Part shown: positions 36,401 to 48,600 of the stretch, piece by piece | Position numbering within the stretch: position 1 is the first letter of the stretch | Layout of the letters: each line of letters starts with the position of its first letter | From: Theristus sp. LFF4_11 | Taxonomy: Eukaryota > Nematoda > Chromadorea > Monhysterida > Xyalidae | Direction of reading: 5' to 3' | Length of the DNA stretch: 64,000 bases | NCBI GenBank assembly: GCA_030248135.1 | Contig: JASANC010001457.1 | Coordinates: forward strand, 1-64,000 | The notes under the pieces: model-generated | Database searches by the model: none | Told to the model about the DNA's origin: nothing | The model's input: only the letters and a program-made list of their open reading frames with translations | Made by a program: the position numbers and the translations under genes

Positions 36401-39400
36401 TACGTCATCACTTCTTCGTATCAGAAATGCACAGGATGTTATGACGTGACACCGTAGTCTCCGTCTGAACCAATACCGACTCGAAAAAACGTTCCTCGGC
36501 TGGTCAGCCGTTAAATTCACTTATTCGGCTTGATAAACGCCGACGCTTTGAGATAAAAAAATATCTGTGTTCGTCAGATGGATGGAACAAGGCACACATA
36601 AAATGTATGCGTTTTCATACAGCTCGGCATGATAGCAACGTTGAAAGATCGCTACAACAGTCTGCCGCCACGGAGCATCAACAGCGGCAACTGTCACCAC
36701 GGGCATGCCAACGGACACACGCCAACGCCACTGTCATTAGTGACGTTGCTCGGTGTGTTCAGTGTGCTCGCTGCCGGACTGTTCATTGCGGTCGCGTTGC
36801 TGCTCGCCGAAGTGCTGCATCGCGAGCTGTTTTGAGAACAGCGTCTTCGTGTCAACCGTCAAGTTGTCGTGATCATGGCATAAGGTACAATGTTGCACGC
36901 TTGTAGCATACGACATATTGCACTTTCAGCCATGAATACGAAGAAATCGAAATTCTCAAAAGTCGAAAAGCTACAAATCTTCAATTCCAGTATTGAACTG
37001 TTTTTCTCTTTTGATTTCAGTCATTAGTTGGTTTCTCAAAGAAAACCCAATACTTTGTTGTCGACAATTACTACTCGCTTTTTATTGCTTGCGTTGTGCG
37101 CCAGAAAAACCAAGCAACTATATTGTAAACTTAATGCGCTGACCCGTGCCAAACATTTTCCAAACAAAAAAGGTCCCAGGCCAATATGTGCAACGCTTTC
37201 ATTTGGATTTGGTTGATTTATGGGCTTAGTGTGCTTGACTGGGAGTTGGACCTGAACGTCAACAAACAAAACACAAAAAACCGCGCTCTTCTCCTATCGG
37301 ACTTGAAACACCCCGCAACAATGTCCGCCACACCAGCAGCGTGCCAAGGTGCCGAACTCCGAGCAAAAGATGAACAGAACGCGCGGCAACAGTGACGTTG
37401 AAGCATTCCTTTTTTTAAAACCAGAAGCAACGTAACAACCGAACCTTTCCATCAACAGCGACCGGCGTGTCCACGGTGGCGTGCATGCCGAGAATGGCGG
37501 ACTGCGGCGGGTTGATGATTGGGGTGCCTGAAAAACAAACGCAAGCGACAATTCAAAGATGCGTTTGATTAAACCGGCTCAGTTGAAGTGTCGTCGAGTT
37601 TTTGGTTCTGCGACTCCAATGCGTTTACAGACGTTTAGACAGAAGATCAGTTTCACCATTGATGCGGTGATAATTTCTGCCAAAGTTACCATGGTCGCAC
37701 TTCGCGGACCACGGTCACGTCACGTCTCCACTTGTGAACGGACGCGTCAAGTGTAAAACTGTTTTCCAATGACTGCATGTGTTGCAGCACTGACAATACC
37801 GGCCATGTGACCAGCTTTGCTGGTCTGGGAACTGCGTTTCTTTGCGCATGCTGCCTGACACTTACAACGAACGTGTCAAATAAAATCAATCAATCAATCA
37901 ACAATATCAATTTCAAGTTGAACACCAAAACAGAAGGAAACGTACCAAACGTAATAAGTAAGCACAAACACATGAAAAACAAAAGAAAGAGAACAAGAAT
38001 ACAAAACAGAGTAGCCAACCGAATCGTGAGCCGAACACGCCGCCGTTGCTGATCGTGAACGTGCCGCCCTCCATGTCTTCAATCGCCAGTTGACCGTCGC
38101 GAGCCTAACGCACAAAAAAACGAAAAAATGCAGTTTTTCATGAAAAAATCAACAAAACCACGCCGCAGATTTTTTTCTTTAATGCCAAAAGTCCAAGCTG
38201 GACCTAACCGGTTTGGAGTCGGAAACAGAAGAACAGGTAGGTGGTACTGCTGAGTAGTTCGAACGTGTCAAATCGAAATCACGTCATTTGGCTTTTTCGT
38301 GAGTCTTTTTTCACGTCAAGAATCAGCGGGATTTTACGAGCGTTCGCGTTGACCAGCGCATTGTTCACAGGGCAGAGCGTCATTGCAGTCCGACACGTTT
38401 GAAATCACGAAACAAAACACAAACGGACGGACCAAGGCGCCGAGGCGCATCAGTTCGCGCTCAATCTGAGCGTAGTTCATGTGCTCGGCATTGCGCAACA
38501 CCGGCACCACAAGGCCTTTCGGAGTCGCCACGGCAACGCTGACGTCCACGTAGTGGCGATACACCATCTCGCCATCTTCGATCACTGGAGAGAAAAAACG
38601 CAATTTTGAAACTCACTTCCGCCTTTTAGTTCGCGGCGAGAGTTTGCACGCAGAAACCACCAAACCTCCAGCGGCGATAAAGTCGACCGGGTGAACTTTG
38701 GAAATGTTAATGCGGAAAATCACTGGCCGAACAATGTGAATTGCAGAACAAATCGCAGAACAACATTATCGCAGAGCAAATGTGAATACGGCTCACAAAC
38801 ACAACTGGTAAAAACAGACTCCTCAAGCAAGGCCAACCACCCCTTTGCCGGAAGAACCCAAACAACCAAACAGATTAGTTCACCAGCGTTAACGACAGGT
38901 TGGTCTTGCAACGCAAACGCGGCCGCACGAATGAACGGCGACATGAAGCCCAAGCGAATGCCGTGCTTTTTTTCGAACGCCTTCTGGTATGTTCGACGCA
39001 TCTCGATCACGTTACTGCACGGAAATGCCATTTTTATGTACATTTTTATTATTATTTCACATCTCCACCAAAAAAGCATTATTCCGCCGACACTAAAAAA
39101 CTAAAAGCACTCAAATTTTGCTCGACACCACGAAACATTATTCCGCCGTACCAGTGCAGACATTTCTCTCACCTCATGTCGATTTCATTGAACGTCGTCA
39201 GCATTGCGTACGTGTTCTGTGCATCTTTCAGGCGTTGCGCGATACGTTGGCGCATGCGGTTCATGCGAACCTGTGGTGAAACAACGACAAACGAATCCGT
39301 TTTGTTTGACTCATAGATGCGCTGTTTTGCATGTGCAGCGCATGCACACAAATATCGGTATCGGAACTCAAAATTTAGCCGAATAATAATGGCCGCTCAC

Positions 39401-41590
39401 TCTTGTAGCAACCTGTTCTGGTTACGAAGCTTGCTTTCGACGCGTGCATTCGGCTCTTGGCTTACAAAGCTCTTTATGGAGAAACAAAAAGTGTATGCTG
39501 ATAGGTCTGATGTCAAACTCCCATCAATTGTATTGTATATTTATATCAAGATTCCCATCAAACTCGACAACTGCCAATCAGGCCAATGCGTAGAATTCAA
39601 CGTTCTTGAATCGACCGTCTAATAAAAAACAAACCGATGCGTACAGTCCATCTGGATAATATATACAATAAGCTGATTGGTTGGTTGCACACACGTGCAG
39701 TTGGTGCATGCATTCTGAGCACACAAACTCCGCCTCCACAGCAATGCCAACACGGAACGCACTGCACAGCAATGCATGCATCAGTGCGCACGTGTGTGTG
39801 CAGCCAACCAATCAGCTAGCTGCATATTACTATCCAGATGGACTGCATGTGCCTCTTACTCTGGTGACTGCGCGTTCGCCTGTGATGGCCTTTTCTGGCG
39901 GTACACCGGCTGGCACGGACACAGATGGCGGTGGGGGTGGTGGGGGTGGCGGGGTTGCTGCTTGTGCTGGCGCGGCAGGTGGCGGGGGCGGGGCCACCGT
40001 GGCCATTGGCGCTGACGGAACTTCTGGCACAGGCGGCACGCTCGTCGGTGCGGCACCTGTAAACAATCGCAAAAACGTGAAAATCTAGAAGCGATTCACC
40101 GAATTCCAATTTCGTTCCGACCAATCATGCAAAACAGATTCTTGACAGAAACGTGATTCAGTCTTGTTGCTGCTCTTGTAGCGATCCAATTCGTTCGGAT
40201 GCTCTGTTCCCACTGCACAGTTGCGCGCGAGGCCGCGTGTCCCTCGAGACGAGACGAACGTCGAGGCGGACGCGACACTTTTGGGCGCTCACTCGAACGT
40301 TTCTGACGTTTTTCAGCGCTACAACAGCACACATTGTTTGTGTTCAGTTTACTGCCCACCAGCGACGTCGGCTTTCGCTGCCGTATCACCCGATGGCGTC
40401 TGCTTCGGTGCGGCCTGCGCTGCTGGCGCGTCATCGGTTTTCGGTGCGGCAGCAGCACCACCGCCGTCGGCAGGTGCCGCACCAGGTTTCAGTTTGTACA
40501 GTTTCTGGTGCGCCTGTATCGTCGCGTTGTTCTCGACCAACAGCTCGACGATGGTGCCGCTCTGCGGCGCCGGCACCTCAACGGTCGTCTGAAATGGTTT
40601 TCAAATTTGTTTTCGCTCACGATTCAAAGATCAAAGGTAAAACTGACACCGGTAACTCTGGTCTGTTCCATACAGTCGTTTGGAACTGCATTGTCTCAGA
40701 TAGTGTTTTTTTATTCGAATCATTGAAAAACGACTGAAAAAAGAAACAATTGAAAATATGCAACGCATTTGCAAACCTTGTCCGTTTCAATTTCAGCCAC
40801 CACTTCATCTTCTTTCACGAAATCGCCAACTTCTGAAGAGAAGAAACAATGAAAAAAAAAAGGAATCCACTAACGAAAACGAAACAACAAATCAATGAAA
40901 TATTCGAACGTTTTATCCATGTGATGTCGCCTTCAGTGATTGACTCCGCAAATGCCGGTCCTTCAACATCAATTACGTCGCCTTGAAAAGAATAAATAAA
41001 TAAAATTTCGTCACGAAATTACAAGTCCACACGTAAAACGTGAATACTGAACACTCACTGAAGACGGCGGTGCTTGTGTGCAAGCTGCTGCAGCACTCTT
41101 TCGCAGGAAATCGTGTCGGTGTGCCTGAACATTTCACGATTGATAAACGATGTTATGCTTTTTTGACAATTTTTCTCACTGTCTCACAGTTTTTTTTGAA
41201 AGTTTGGATATATTTTCTGATGTTTTCAACTGGATAAACACAATCAACCTTCAGCCAAAACATTAGCTGCTGTGTGTACCTCTGATCAAACTGCAACTAC
41301 TGCCGGAGCAGTGTGCAGCTGGGAACGACGACGACGCCGCCGGAAGAAAGAAACGCTCGTGATGAGCCTGCCAAAATGACACGCAATTTCTCGAATAAAA
41401 TAGAATAAGGCAACTATGGGTCGATGGTGTGACTTGATACCCATTGATTAACAGAAACAAGGCGCAACAAAAGTACAAAAAACGAACAAACCTGAGAATA
41501 TTTTCTGTACACCAAACTGAGTGAGCGAGTTTTTGGCGCGGTTCGCCGCGGCAGCGCTGCGCTCAGAGCACTCGGCCGAACACGTAGCAT
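30435..41590 (-). CDS. DLST: Dihydrolipoyllysine-residue succinyltransferase (E2 of 2-oxoglutarate dehydrogenase)
   Basis: Transfers succinyl groups to CoA in the mitochondrial 2-oxoglutarate dehydrogenase complex. Thirteen exons (5' to 3'): 41492-41590, 41280-41367, 41059-41097, 40910-40981, 40777-40832, 40360-40588, 39860-40056, 39173-39270, 38884-39014, 38433-38584, 38020-38104, 37445-37527, 30435-30569. They join in phase to 487 aa, slightly longer than animal orthologues. A basic, Ser-rich start ([16 protein letters not shown]) looks like a mitochondrial presequence. The lipoyl domain carries EIETDK with K118 as the lipoylation site, split from TTVEV by an intron. A Pro/Ala linker at roughly 165-255 follows, without a subunit-binding domain, as in other animal DLST. 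The acyltransferase core ends with YDHRLIDG (catalytic H458, D462). Exons 2-3 are the least certain. The 6.9-kb last intron holds another gene. Confidence 0.93.
30777..30965 (-). other. Unassigned 62-codon open frame in the DLST last intron
   Basis: A minus-strand frame preceded by an AG acceptor-like site and ending in TGA. The translation looks protein-like ([17 protein letters not shown], then [12 protein letters not shown]) but matches no family I recognise. It might be a decayed exon or an alternative terminal exon. Confidence 0.2.
31058..36835 (+). CDS. Divergent ionotropic glutamate receptor-like protein, nested in DLST
   Basis: Exons recognised: 31058-31352 (ligand-binding lobe S1; PFV, then [15 protein letters not shown]), 31623-about 31826 (end of S1 plus TM1, [18 protein letters not shown]), about 32377-32590 (reduced pore region plus TM3, [19 protein letters not shown]), about 35458-35717 (S2), 36084-36215 or 36224 (S2, [18 protein letters not shown]) and 36623-36835 ([11 protein letters not shown], then TM4 with [16 protein letters not shown]). 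The fold order S1-TM1-pore-TM3-S2-TM4 supports an iGluR/IR-type channel subunit. The usual SYTANLAAF motif after TM3 is replaced by [11 protein letters not shown]. No N-terminal ATD or start exon was found. The TM1-TM3 and TM3-S2 splice junctions are not resolved. The whole gene sits antisense inside the last DLST intron. Confidence 0.62.
32715..32785. repeat. Hairpin element family, copy 4 (half)
   Basis: AGCTGATTGGTTGGTGGTGC and CACGTGATGCG-like segments of the family are present; only one arm remains. In an intron of the iGluR-like gene. Confidence 0.65.
33130..33460. repeat. GC-rich repeat cluster, left arm
   Basis: Three tandem partial copies of a ~110-bp unit with GCGCGCTGAAGCGCGCTGA, GCTTCATCATGAATGA and CGTCAGCCGCTGCGGC, ending TGATGTCCGGAC. 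The inverse cluster is at 34868-35215. Confidence 0.85.
33636..33706 (-). pseudogene. tRNA-Asp-like sequence, degenerate
   Basis: On the minus strand, TATAGTGCAGTGG (A-box-like), CCTGTCAG with the Asp anticodon GTC, and AGTTCGAAACC (B-box-like) appear in tRNA order, with a 5-bp acceptor remnant CAACT/AGTTG and a T-run just after. Anticodon and T stems pair poorly, so this is a tRNA pseudogene or a tRNA-derived SINE head rather than a working gene. Confidence 0.3.
34088..34310. repeat. 19-bp minisatellite, about 11 copies
   Basis: Unit GAGGGCTGTGCACCACTTT repeated head to tail between the two GC-rich arms. Because 19 is not a multiple of 3 and the unit has no stop on the minus strand, all three minus frames stay open with the same 19-residue period. 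These frames are artefacts. Confidence 0.95.
34868..35215. repeat. GC-rich repeat cluster, right arm
   Basis: Reverse-complement counterpart of 33130-33460. It begins TTGATGTCCGGACATCAA, itself a palindrome, and continues GCCGCAGCGGCTGACGCAGC. Arms are separated by about 1.4 kb. Confidence 0.85.
39668..39828. repeat. Hairpin element family, copy 5
   Basis: Both arms are present (AGCTGATTGGTTGG left, CCAACCAATCAGCT right) around the CTCCGCCTCCACAGCAATGC core, with a short extra duplication near the core. In a DLST intron. Confidence 0.85.
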
Positions 41591-42683
41591 CGTTCGGAAT
41601 TGGGATTATTCTGGAATAGATTTAGAATTTTATTTTGCAGTTTTATTATACAGTGATTCCTCTAAGCCAAACTGCTTGGCGCTTGCTCACCAAATACGTT
41701 GAAAAAACCTGAATCCGTCCGTTGTATAACGAAGAAAAAGAAAATTTTCTAGTGCGGCGCATTTAGGGCAACATACTGGAATGTTGAATTGGACTGCCAA
41801 TGGAATGTTGGCTCACCAATTGGACTGGAACTGGCGTAGTCCAAAGCACATAATACGGAATAAACACAGTGCATGATTGAATAAATGAAGAAATATTTTT
41901 ATCCGAATTATCAGGCTGCGGAATGAAATTCCCATCACCTGTGTTCACAGTGACCCAAGCGAATGCTCTCATTTTTGCAACTCACACATTTTTTATTTTT
42001 TTATGACATAAATTAACACACAAGAGAATCAAAATAAAAACCAACAGTGAGTGTCCGACGAGTGATCACAAAACAACAATAACAACATGACTTGATGATC
42101 ACAAGAGACATGTACTTTTCTATCTCTGTGTGTAATTCAATCAAATACAGGGTGATCAAAAAACGTCAATTTTTAAACCGCTTCGATCTCACGATTGCAT
42201 TTATGTCTGATGCTTAAATTTGTACCACTTATTTTATTTTTTTTGTTATTTGTTTTTTGTTATAGTTATTTGATTCCCATTTGTTATGTAAAAATGTCAC
42301 CTGAAAATATTAACTCTGTTAGGCACAACGTACTTTAATCCAACAATTTTCACACAACAAATGAGAACGAAATGACTATATATACGTGGTGCAAATTTCA
42401 GCTCCGAAATCGCTTTCGCGAGATCGAAGCGTTTTAAAAATTGACGTTTGATAGCATCCATCATCCAGCCATTACCGTTTCTTTATTGAATGACCAAAAA
42501 AGCAAGTTTCGCTCATCTAGTAGCATCTTGGCTACTAGCTGCAACGGCGGTGTGGAATGGGAAATTGCTCAGTAGACAGCGAATCGCTGGCCAGATGCTG
42601 CAGTCTGCAAAACGAAGCACAACGCGTGGACGCAACCATGGCTGATTGATAACCAGCTTCAAGATGAGTACAAAAGTCGCAGT
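41591..42683. other. MED14-DLST intergenic region
   Basis: Upstream region of DLST and 3' flank of MED14, both transcribed leftwards. Apart from the TIR element below, no motif is recognised and no TATA box was convincing. Confidence 0.5.
42148..42453. mobile_element. Mariner-like MITE, one end degraded
   Basis: Left end TACAGGGTGATCAAAAAACG continues into GTCAATTTTTAAACCGC; the inverse (GCGTTTTAAAAATTGACG) lies near 42430-42447. The right terminal CACCCTGTA is missing or mutated. No ORF. Confidence 0.6.
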
Positions 42684-45600
42684 TTACGACGAAAGTTTCA
42701 CACGGAAACGTTTCAGAGTTGCGAAGTAACACGGATTATCGAAAACAAACACGCCACCGAGCAATGCAGACCGACCGGACGTGTGCTCGGCGATTTGGTT
42801 CTGCTGCTCGAGCACGGCGCGCAACTGCGGCAGCCACGGCAGCGCGTGGTCGCTGCGATCGAACTCCGTGTACACGCAGAACTCGCGCGTGTTCGTGTTC
42901 AGCATGAACGGAATCGCCACCGTCGGCTCGCCGGTGGACGCGTAGAAGCGTATCTGAAAGGACAATGCTCGGTGACGCTGGGTGGGTGTGGGTGGACAGC
43001 AGGTTTTTTATTCAAAATGCCCTAGCCTAGGTGTCTTGTGACGCCTGCTCTGAAATTTTTTGGTGTGTTGCAAAAAATTTAGGTGTCCGAAAACAAACCG
43101 CTCCAAAATGACTGTCAACAGCACTGAGAATGCATCATAATATGCTAATTCTGAGAAACAAGTCTACAACAATATTGTCGTGTTTTATCGGCAGCGGACT
43201 TCGACCCACAAAACAGTGTTTCGAACTTGTTCGCTGTTGTTGTTGTCTCTTGTTTCAACAACAGTGATGTTTCGCTGCTGGTTGCGCAATAAAATGCACG
43301 GACGGAGAGACGCACCCACAAAAGAATGTGCACTTCAGACGGATCGAATCGAATGCCGGCGATCACATTGAACTGCGTGCGGCCGAGATGACGCGACGAC
43401 GGCTGCAACAGACACAGGCGACAGCGCTGCGGCGCCTGACCGGAGGACGACTGAGACACGTCGACGCCCGCAGATTCCTGCAAACGAGACACACCGAGAA
43501 ATATTGTGCTGCGAATGGTAGCACGAGAAACTGTGAAACAACGACCAGGTCCTGAAGAAATACAGAAACAAAGAGAGAGAGAGAGAGCGACCAACGGCTG
43601 CATCGCTGCTGAATGGTGGGAGTGGGAGACAACGAACCAACACCATCCTATTTTGAAAGCTAGAAATGTGATTAATAAAAACGTCGTTAAAGGCAAAAAC
43701 ACCATTTAGTTTTCTGTGCGTACGCACAAACGTCGTTCTAAATCCCGTGCGCAAACTAATCGTGTCCGTAATGCATTAAGATAGCACATACGACACGATT
43801 TCTAAATCGCGTGGCCATTTTGTAAGGGTCGTGTCCGTGCGTACGCACAAAAAACTAATTGTAAATCCCCCTTAAGAAGGGTGGAGGGGCATATCAGAGT
43901 TATTTGGCGCTCTTTACTTTTACGTGGCCCAACGCAAAATGAATGGCCCATCGCAAAATGAGTGGCCCATCGCAATCGCAAAATGAGTAGGTTCCTATCC
44001 AAACCTAATCTTAAGCGAAGCCTTTTGGTTAAGGTGAAAATGTTGCTTGCAATGAGTCATTGTAGGTTCCTAATCCTAAACCTAAGCCAAGCCTTTTTGA
44101 TAAGGTGAAATTGATCATTTTCGCCTTATCAAAAACAAAAAGGCTTGGCTTAGGATTAGGTTTAGGAACCTACGACTTGCAAGAAACATTTTTCACCTTA
44201 TCCAAAAGGCTTGGCTTTGGATTAGGAACCTACAACGACTCATTGCAACTTTGCAAGCAACCTCAGATCAAAAATCACTTTTAAGAATGTATACAAATCG
44301 CTGGGCCATTCATTTTGTGTTGGGCCACTTATTTTTTGTGCAGGGCCATTCATTTTGCGATGGGCCATTCATTTTGTCTTGGGCCACGCATTAGTAAAGA
44401 GCGCCAGTTATTTTCCGTCACGATGGCTAAACTGACTACCGCAATGCCTTCCGCCTCAGCAAGATCCCCGACCACGAAAGCAGTGCACGGTCCGCAGTTT
44501 CATGCGCTACTAACCAGGCTCAGGCTGCGTATCAAAGTGTATGAAATGTCGTACGTCGTAATAAAAAAAACAGTGCACGCACACCATTCAGCAAACCGAT
44601 ACGATGACGTACGGTCCTGGTGTACCACCACCGTACAAATGCCCCACAAAAGAAAAGTGCACGCGTGTTATTGTGTTTGGCTCGTTCAGTACATTCAGCA
44701 GCGGTGTTGTTGCTGCATCCGTCCGTGGTACACCACGACCCCGCATCACTCCCACCACCACCGACCAGTTCGTGACGCATGATCATGATGAACGCGTGCA
44801 TGACGCCGTGCGTGGTCAGCCGCAGGATCGCCACCAACGACTGCAGCACGGCGAACGTGCCGTCGCACTCGACCAGCCGCTCGACCACGTAGCGCTCGAG
44901 GACGCGCTGCTCGTGCTCGCCGGGCGTCCAGACGGTCGACGCTGCAACGACGACAACACGAGTTCCGTGCAGCCAACTGGTAAAACAGGCATTTCATACC
45001 ACTGACGCACGTTGACGTACGTCGTCAGCGGCATACGGCTCCATCGACCGTGCTGTGCAATAACACGAGAACTCACGTGAATTCATAAACTTACAAAAAA
45101 AACGCCTAAACGAGCGAAAACAAAAAAAAAACAAACAACAAAACACACTGCACTACCACCGACCGTTGGCGGAGAAGGCCAGCTGGCACTGCAGCATTCG
45201 CGGCGCGTCCAGTTGCAGATGCAGTCGAAATTGAATGCTACTCTGCTCCATCACGCCGGCGATACGCACCATCAACGAGGCGTCGTCGGACGAGAAGCGA
45301 ACGTTGCTCAGCTGAATATGTGCACGGCGAACAGTGGATGCGAACAACACGGTCAATGGAAAACCAAATAAACCTGATTCTCTACGTCCGTGCTCAGAGT
45401 TCCTTTCGAATGGAATGGATTTTCAATGTTTTACGACACAATGTCCATCGATTTTCGTTTTGGGAAACATCGAAATCCATTGGCCAACCATCGAGAAAGT
45501 CTGATTCTGTGAAAACTGTAGAAGAAACAGTTAACACCGTTTGCAAATAAGAGTGGGGGGGCCTAGGAACATTCCGTGATACATGGAAAAGTTTTTAAAC

Positions 45601-48600
45601 CAAGGGTGCAGGGACATTCTACTAATCAAGGCGCTTCAGGTTTACCCCCTGAGTACCCCCTGATTATGCCTATAAAGGTCGTTTTTAGGGTGCGGAAGTT
45701 GAAAAACCCTCGATTTTTTGCGATTTTTCGCAAAGTGTACCTTTTTAGCCCTACCGTATCTCGTAGTTGCACAGTTTCTGGAACCTCACACAGTATTCAC
45801 GTGAAAGATCTTGCGGAGTTCTTTAAGGCCCTGTATCAATGAGCCCTTGCAAGGGGGGTCCCTGAGGCGCTACGACGCTAGTTAAAATTACTTTTTTTTA
45901 AAAAATTACGCAATTTTTTTAAAACATTTTTTTGAGCTCATAAACACAATTTTTCGATTTTCATTTTTGGTTCTACATGGGGTTTTCGGGGTCGCTGAAT
46001 TCGAATCTGATCTTAGATTTTTGCCCCGGGCATTTTTTTGCCCTAAAATTGGGCAAAAACACATTTTTTGCGTTTTCCAGTGTTTTTTTGGTTTTAATTT
46101 TTAATTTTAAGTGCGGATTTTTTTAACAAAGCTGTTTTACAACAGCCTTACAACCGCTGTATCGGAATCAGTTTTAATATTTTGCAACTGACCACTTGCC
46201 CACCCAAAAAATGGGTAAAAAGTTGATTTTTTTGCTTTTTGCACACGTTTTCGTTTCACAGTGAAAAAAATCAAGTTAGAAACAACTTGTAATTTTAATT
46301 TTTAGTTCTACATGGAAGGTTTCGGGGTCGCTGAATTTGAATCTGACCTTAGATTTGTGTCCCGGGCCTTTTTTTGCTTTAGAAGTTAAGCAAAAACACA
46401 TTTTTATGCGTTTTCCAGTGGTTTTTTATTTTAATTTTTAATTTTAAATGCGGATTTTTTTAACAAAGCTGTTTTATAACAGCCATACAACCGCTGTATC
46501 TGAATCTGTTTTGATATTTTGCAACTGACCACTTGTCCACTTAAAAAATGGGTAAAAAGTTGATTTTTTGCTTTTTGCACACGTTTTCGTTTCACAATGA
46601 AAAAATCAAATTAGAAACAACTTGTAATTTTAATTTTTAGTTTTCCAGGGAGGTTTTCAAAATTGCTGAATTCGAATCTGACCTTAGATTTTTGCCCCGG
46701 GCATTTTTATTGCTCTAAAAATGGGGCAAAACACATTTTTATGCGTTTTTCAGTGGTTTTGCCCAATTTTTAGAGTAAAAAATGCCCGGGGCAAAAATCT
46801 AAGGTCAGATTCGAATTCAGCGACTCCGAAAACCTCTCTGTAGAATTAAAAATTAAAATTACAAATTGTTTCTAAACTGATTCTTTTACTGTGAAACGAA
46901 ATAGTGTGCAAAAAGCAAAAATCAACTTTTTACCCATTTTTTGGGTGGGCAAGTGGTCAGTTGCAAAATATCAAAACTGATTCAGATACAGCGGTTGTAA
47001 GGCTGTTATGAAACTGTTTTTAATCAACTCTACATTTAAAACTAAAAATTAAAACAAAAAACCACTGGAAAACGCAAAAAAATGTGTTTTTGCCCTATTT
47101 TTAGAACAATAAAAATGCCCGGGGCAAAAATCTAAGGTCAGATTCGAATTCAGCAATCTTGAAAACCCCCCTGGAGAACTAAAAATTAAAAGTACAAGTT
47201 GTTTCTAACTTGATTTTTTCACTGTGAAACGAAAACGTGTGCAAAAAGCAAAAAAATCAACTTTTTACCCATTTTTTAAGTGGACAAGTGGTCAGTTGCA
47301 AAATATCAAAACAGATTCAGATACAGCGGTTGTATGGCTGTTATAAACCAGTTTTGTTAAAAAAATCCGCACTTAAAATTAAAAATTAAAACAAAAAAAC
47401 CACATGAAAACGCATAAAAATGTGTTTTTGCCCAACTTTTAGAGCAAAAAAGTCCCTGGACAAAAATCTAAGGGCAGATTCGAATTCAGCGACCCCGAAA
47501 CCCTCTATGTAGAACTAAAAATTTAAATCACAAGTTGTTTCTAACTTGATTTTTTCACTGTGAAACGAAAACGTGTGCAAAAAGCAAAAAAATCAACTTT
47601 TTACCCATTTTTTGGGTGGGCAAGTGGTCAGTTGCAAAATATCAAAACTGATTCCGATACAGCGGTTGTAAGGCTGTTGTAAAACAGCTTTGTTAAAAAA
47701 ATCCGCACTTAAAATTAAAAATTAAAACCAAAAAACACTGGAAAACGCAAAAAAATGTGTTTTTGCCCAATTTTAGGGCAAAAAAATGCCCGGGGCAAAA
47801 ATCTAAGATCAGATTCGAATTCAGCGACCCCGAAAACCCCCCTGTAGAACCAAAAATGAAAATCGAAAAATAGTGTTTATGAGCTCAAAAAAATGTTTTA
47901 AAAAAATAGCGTGATTTTAAAAAAAAAGTAATTTTAACTAGCGTCGTAGCGCCTCAGGGACCCCCCTTGCAAGGGCTCATTGATACAGGGCCTTAAAGAA
48001 CTCCGCAAGATCTTTCACGTAAATACTGTGTGAGGTTCCAGAAACTGTGCAACTACGAGATACGGTAGGGCTAAAAAGGTACACTTTGCGAAAAATCGCA
48101 AAAAATCGAGGGTTTTTTTAAATTCCGCGCCCTAAAAACGACCTTTATAGGCATAATCAGGGGGTACTCAGGGGGTAAACCTGAAGCGCCTTGATTAGTA
48201 GAATGTCCCTGCACCCTTGGTTTGAAAACTTTCCCATGTAGCGCAGACCCCCCCACTCTTATTTGCAAACGGTGTTAACTCACAAACGGATACAGTGGCT
48301 CATAGTTGGCCAAGGCCACGGCCAGATTGTGCAGCGTGTGCACGGCGTTCAGAAACGTCTGCAGTGGCGGTGCCGCTGTTGCTGCGGCGCTTTTCGGCGG
48401 CTCGCAAATCGCACGCCACACGTCAATGTGCAGCACGATCGGCTGTCGTGACGCGTTCAGTTGTTCTGCAAGATCAATTGCTCGCAACGGTTGTTTTTTT
48501 GTTGAAACGCGCGAAATGTTTGCAATCGAACAAAAAGTAATGAACACTTTTTTTCATGTTACGCGCGTCGCGCATCCAATATGAAGCTATTTCGCTAAAC

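Noticed and set aside
38640..38700. Minus-strand segment reading VDFIAAG that looks like an extra DLST exon
   Set aside because: Neighbouring exons already join in phase to give the expected PVVNAVIEDGE; an added exon would break conserved spacing.
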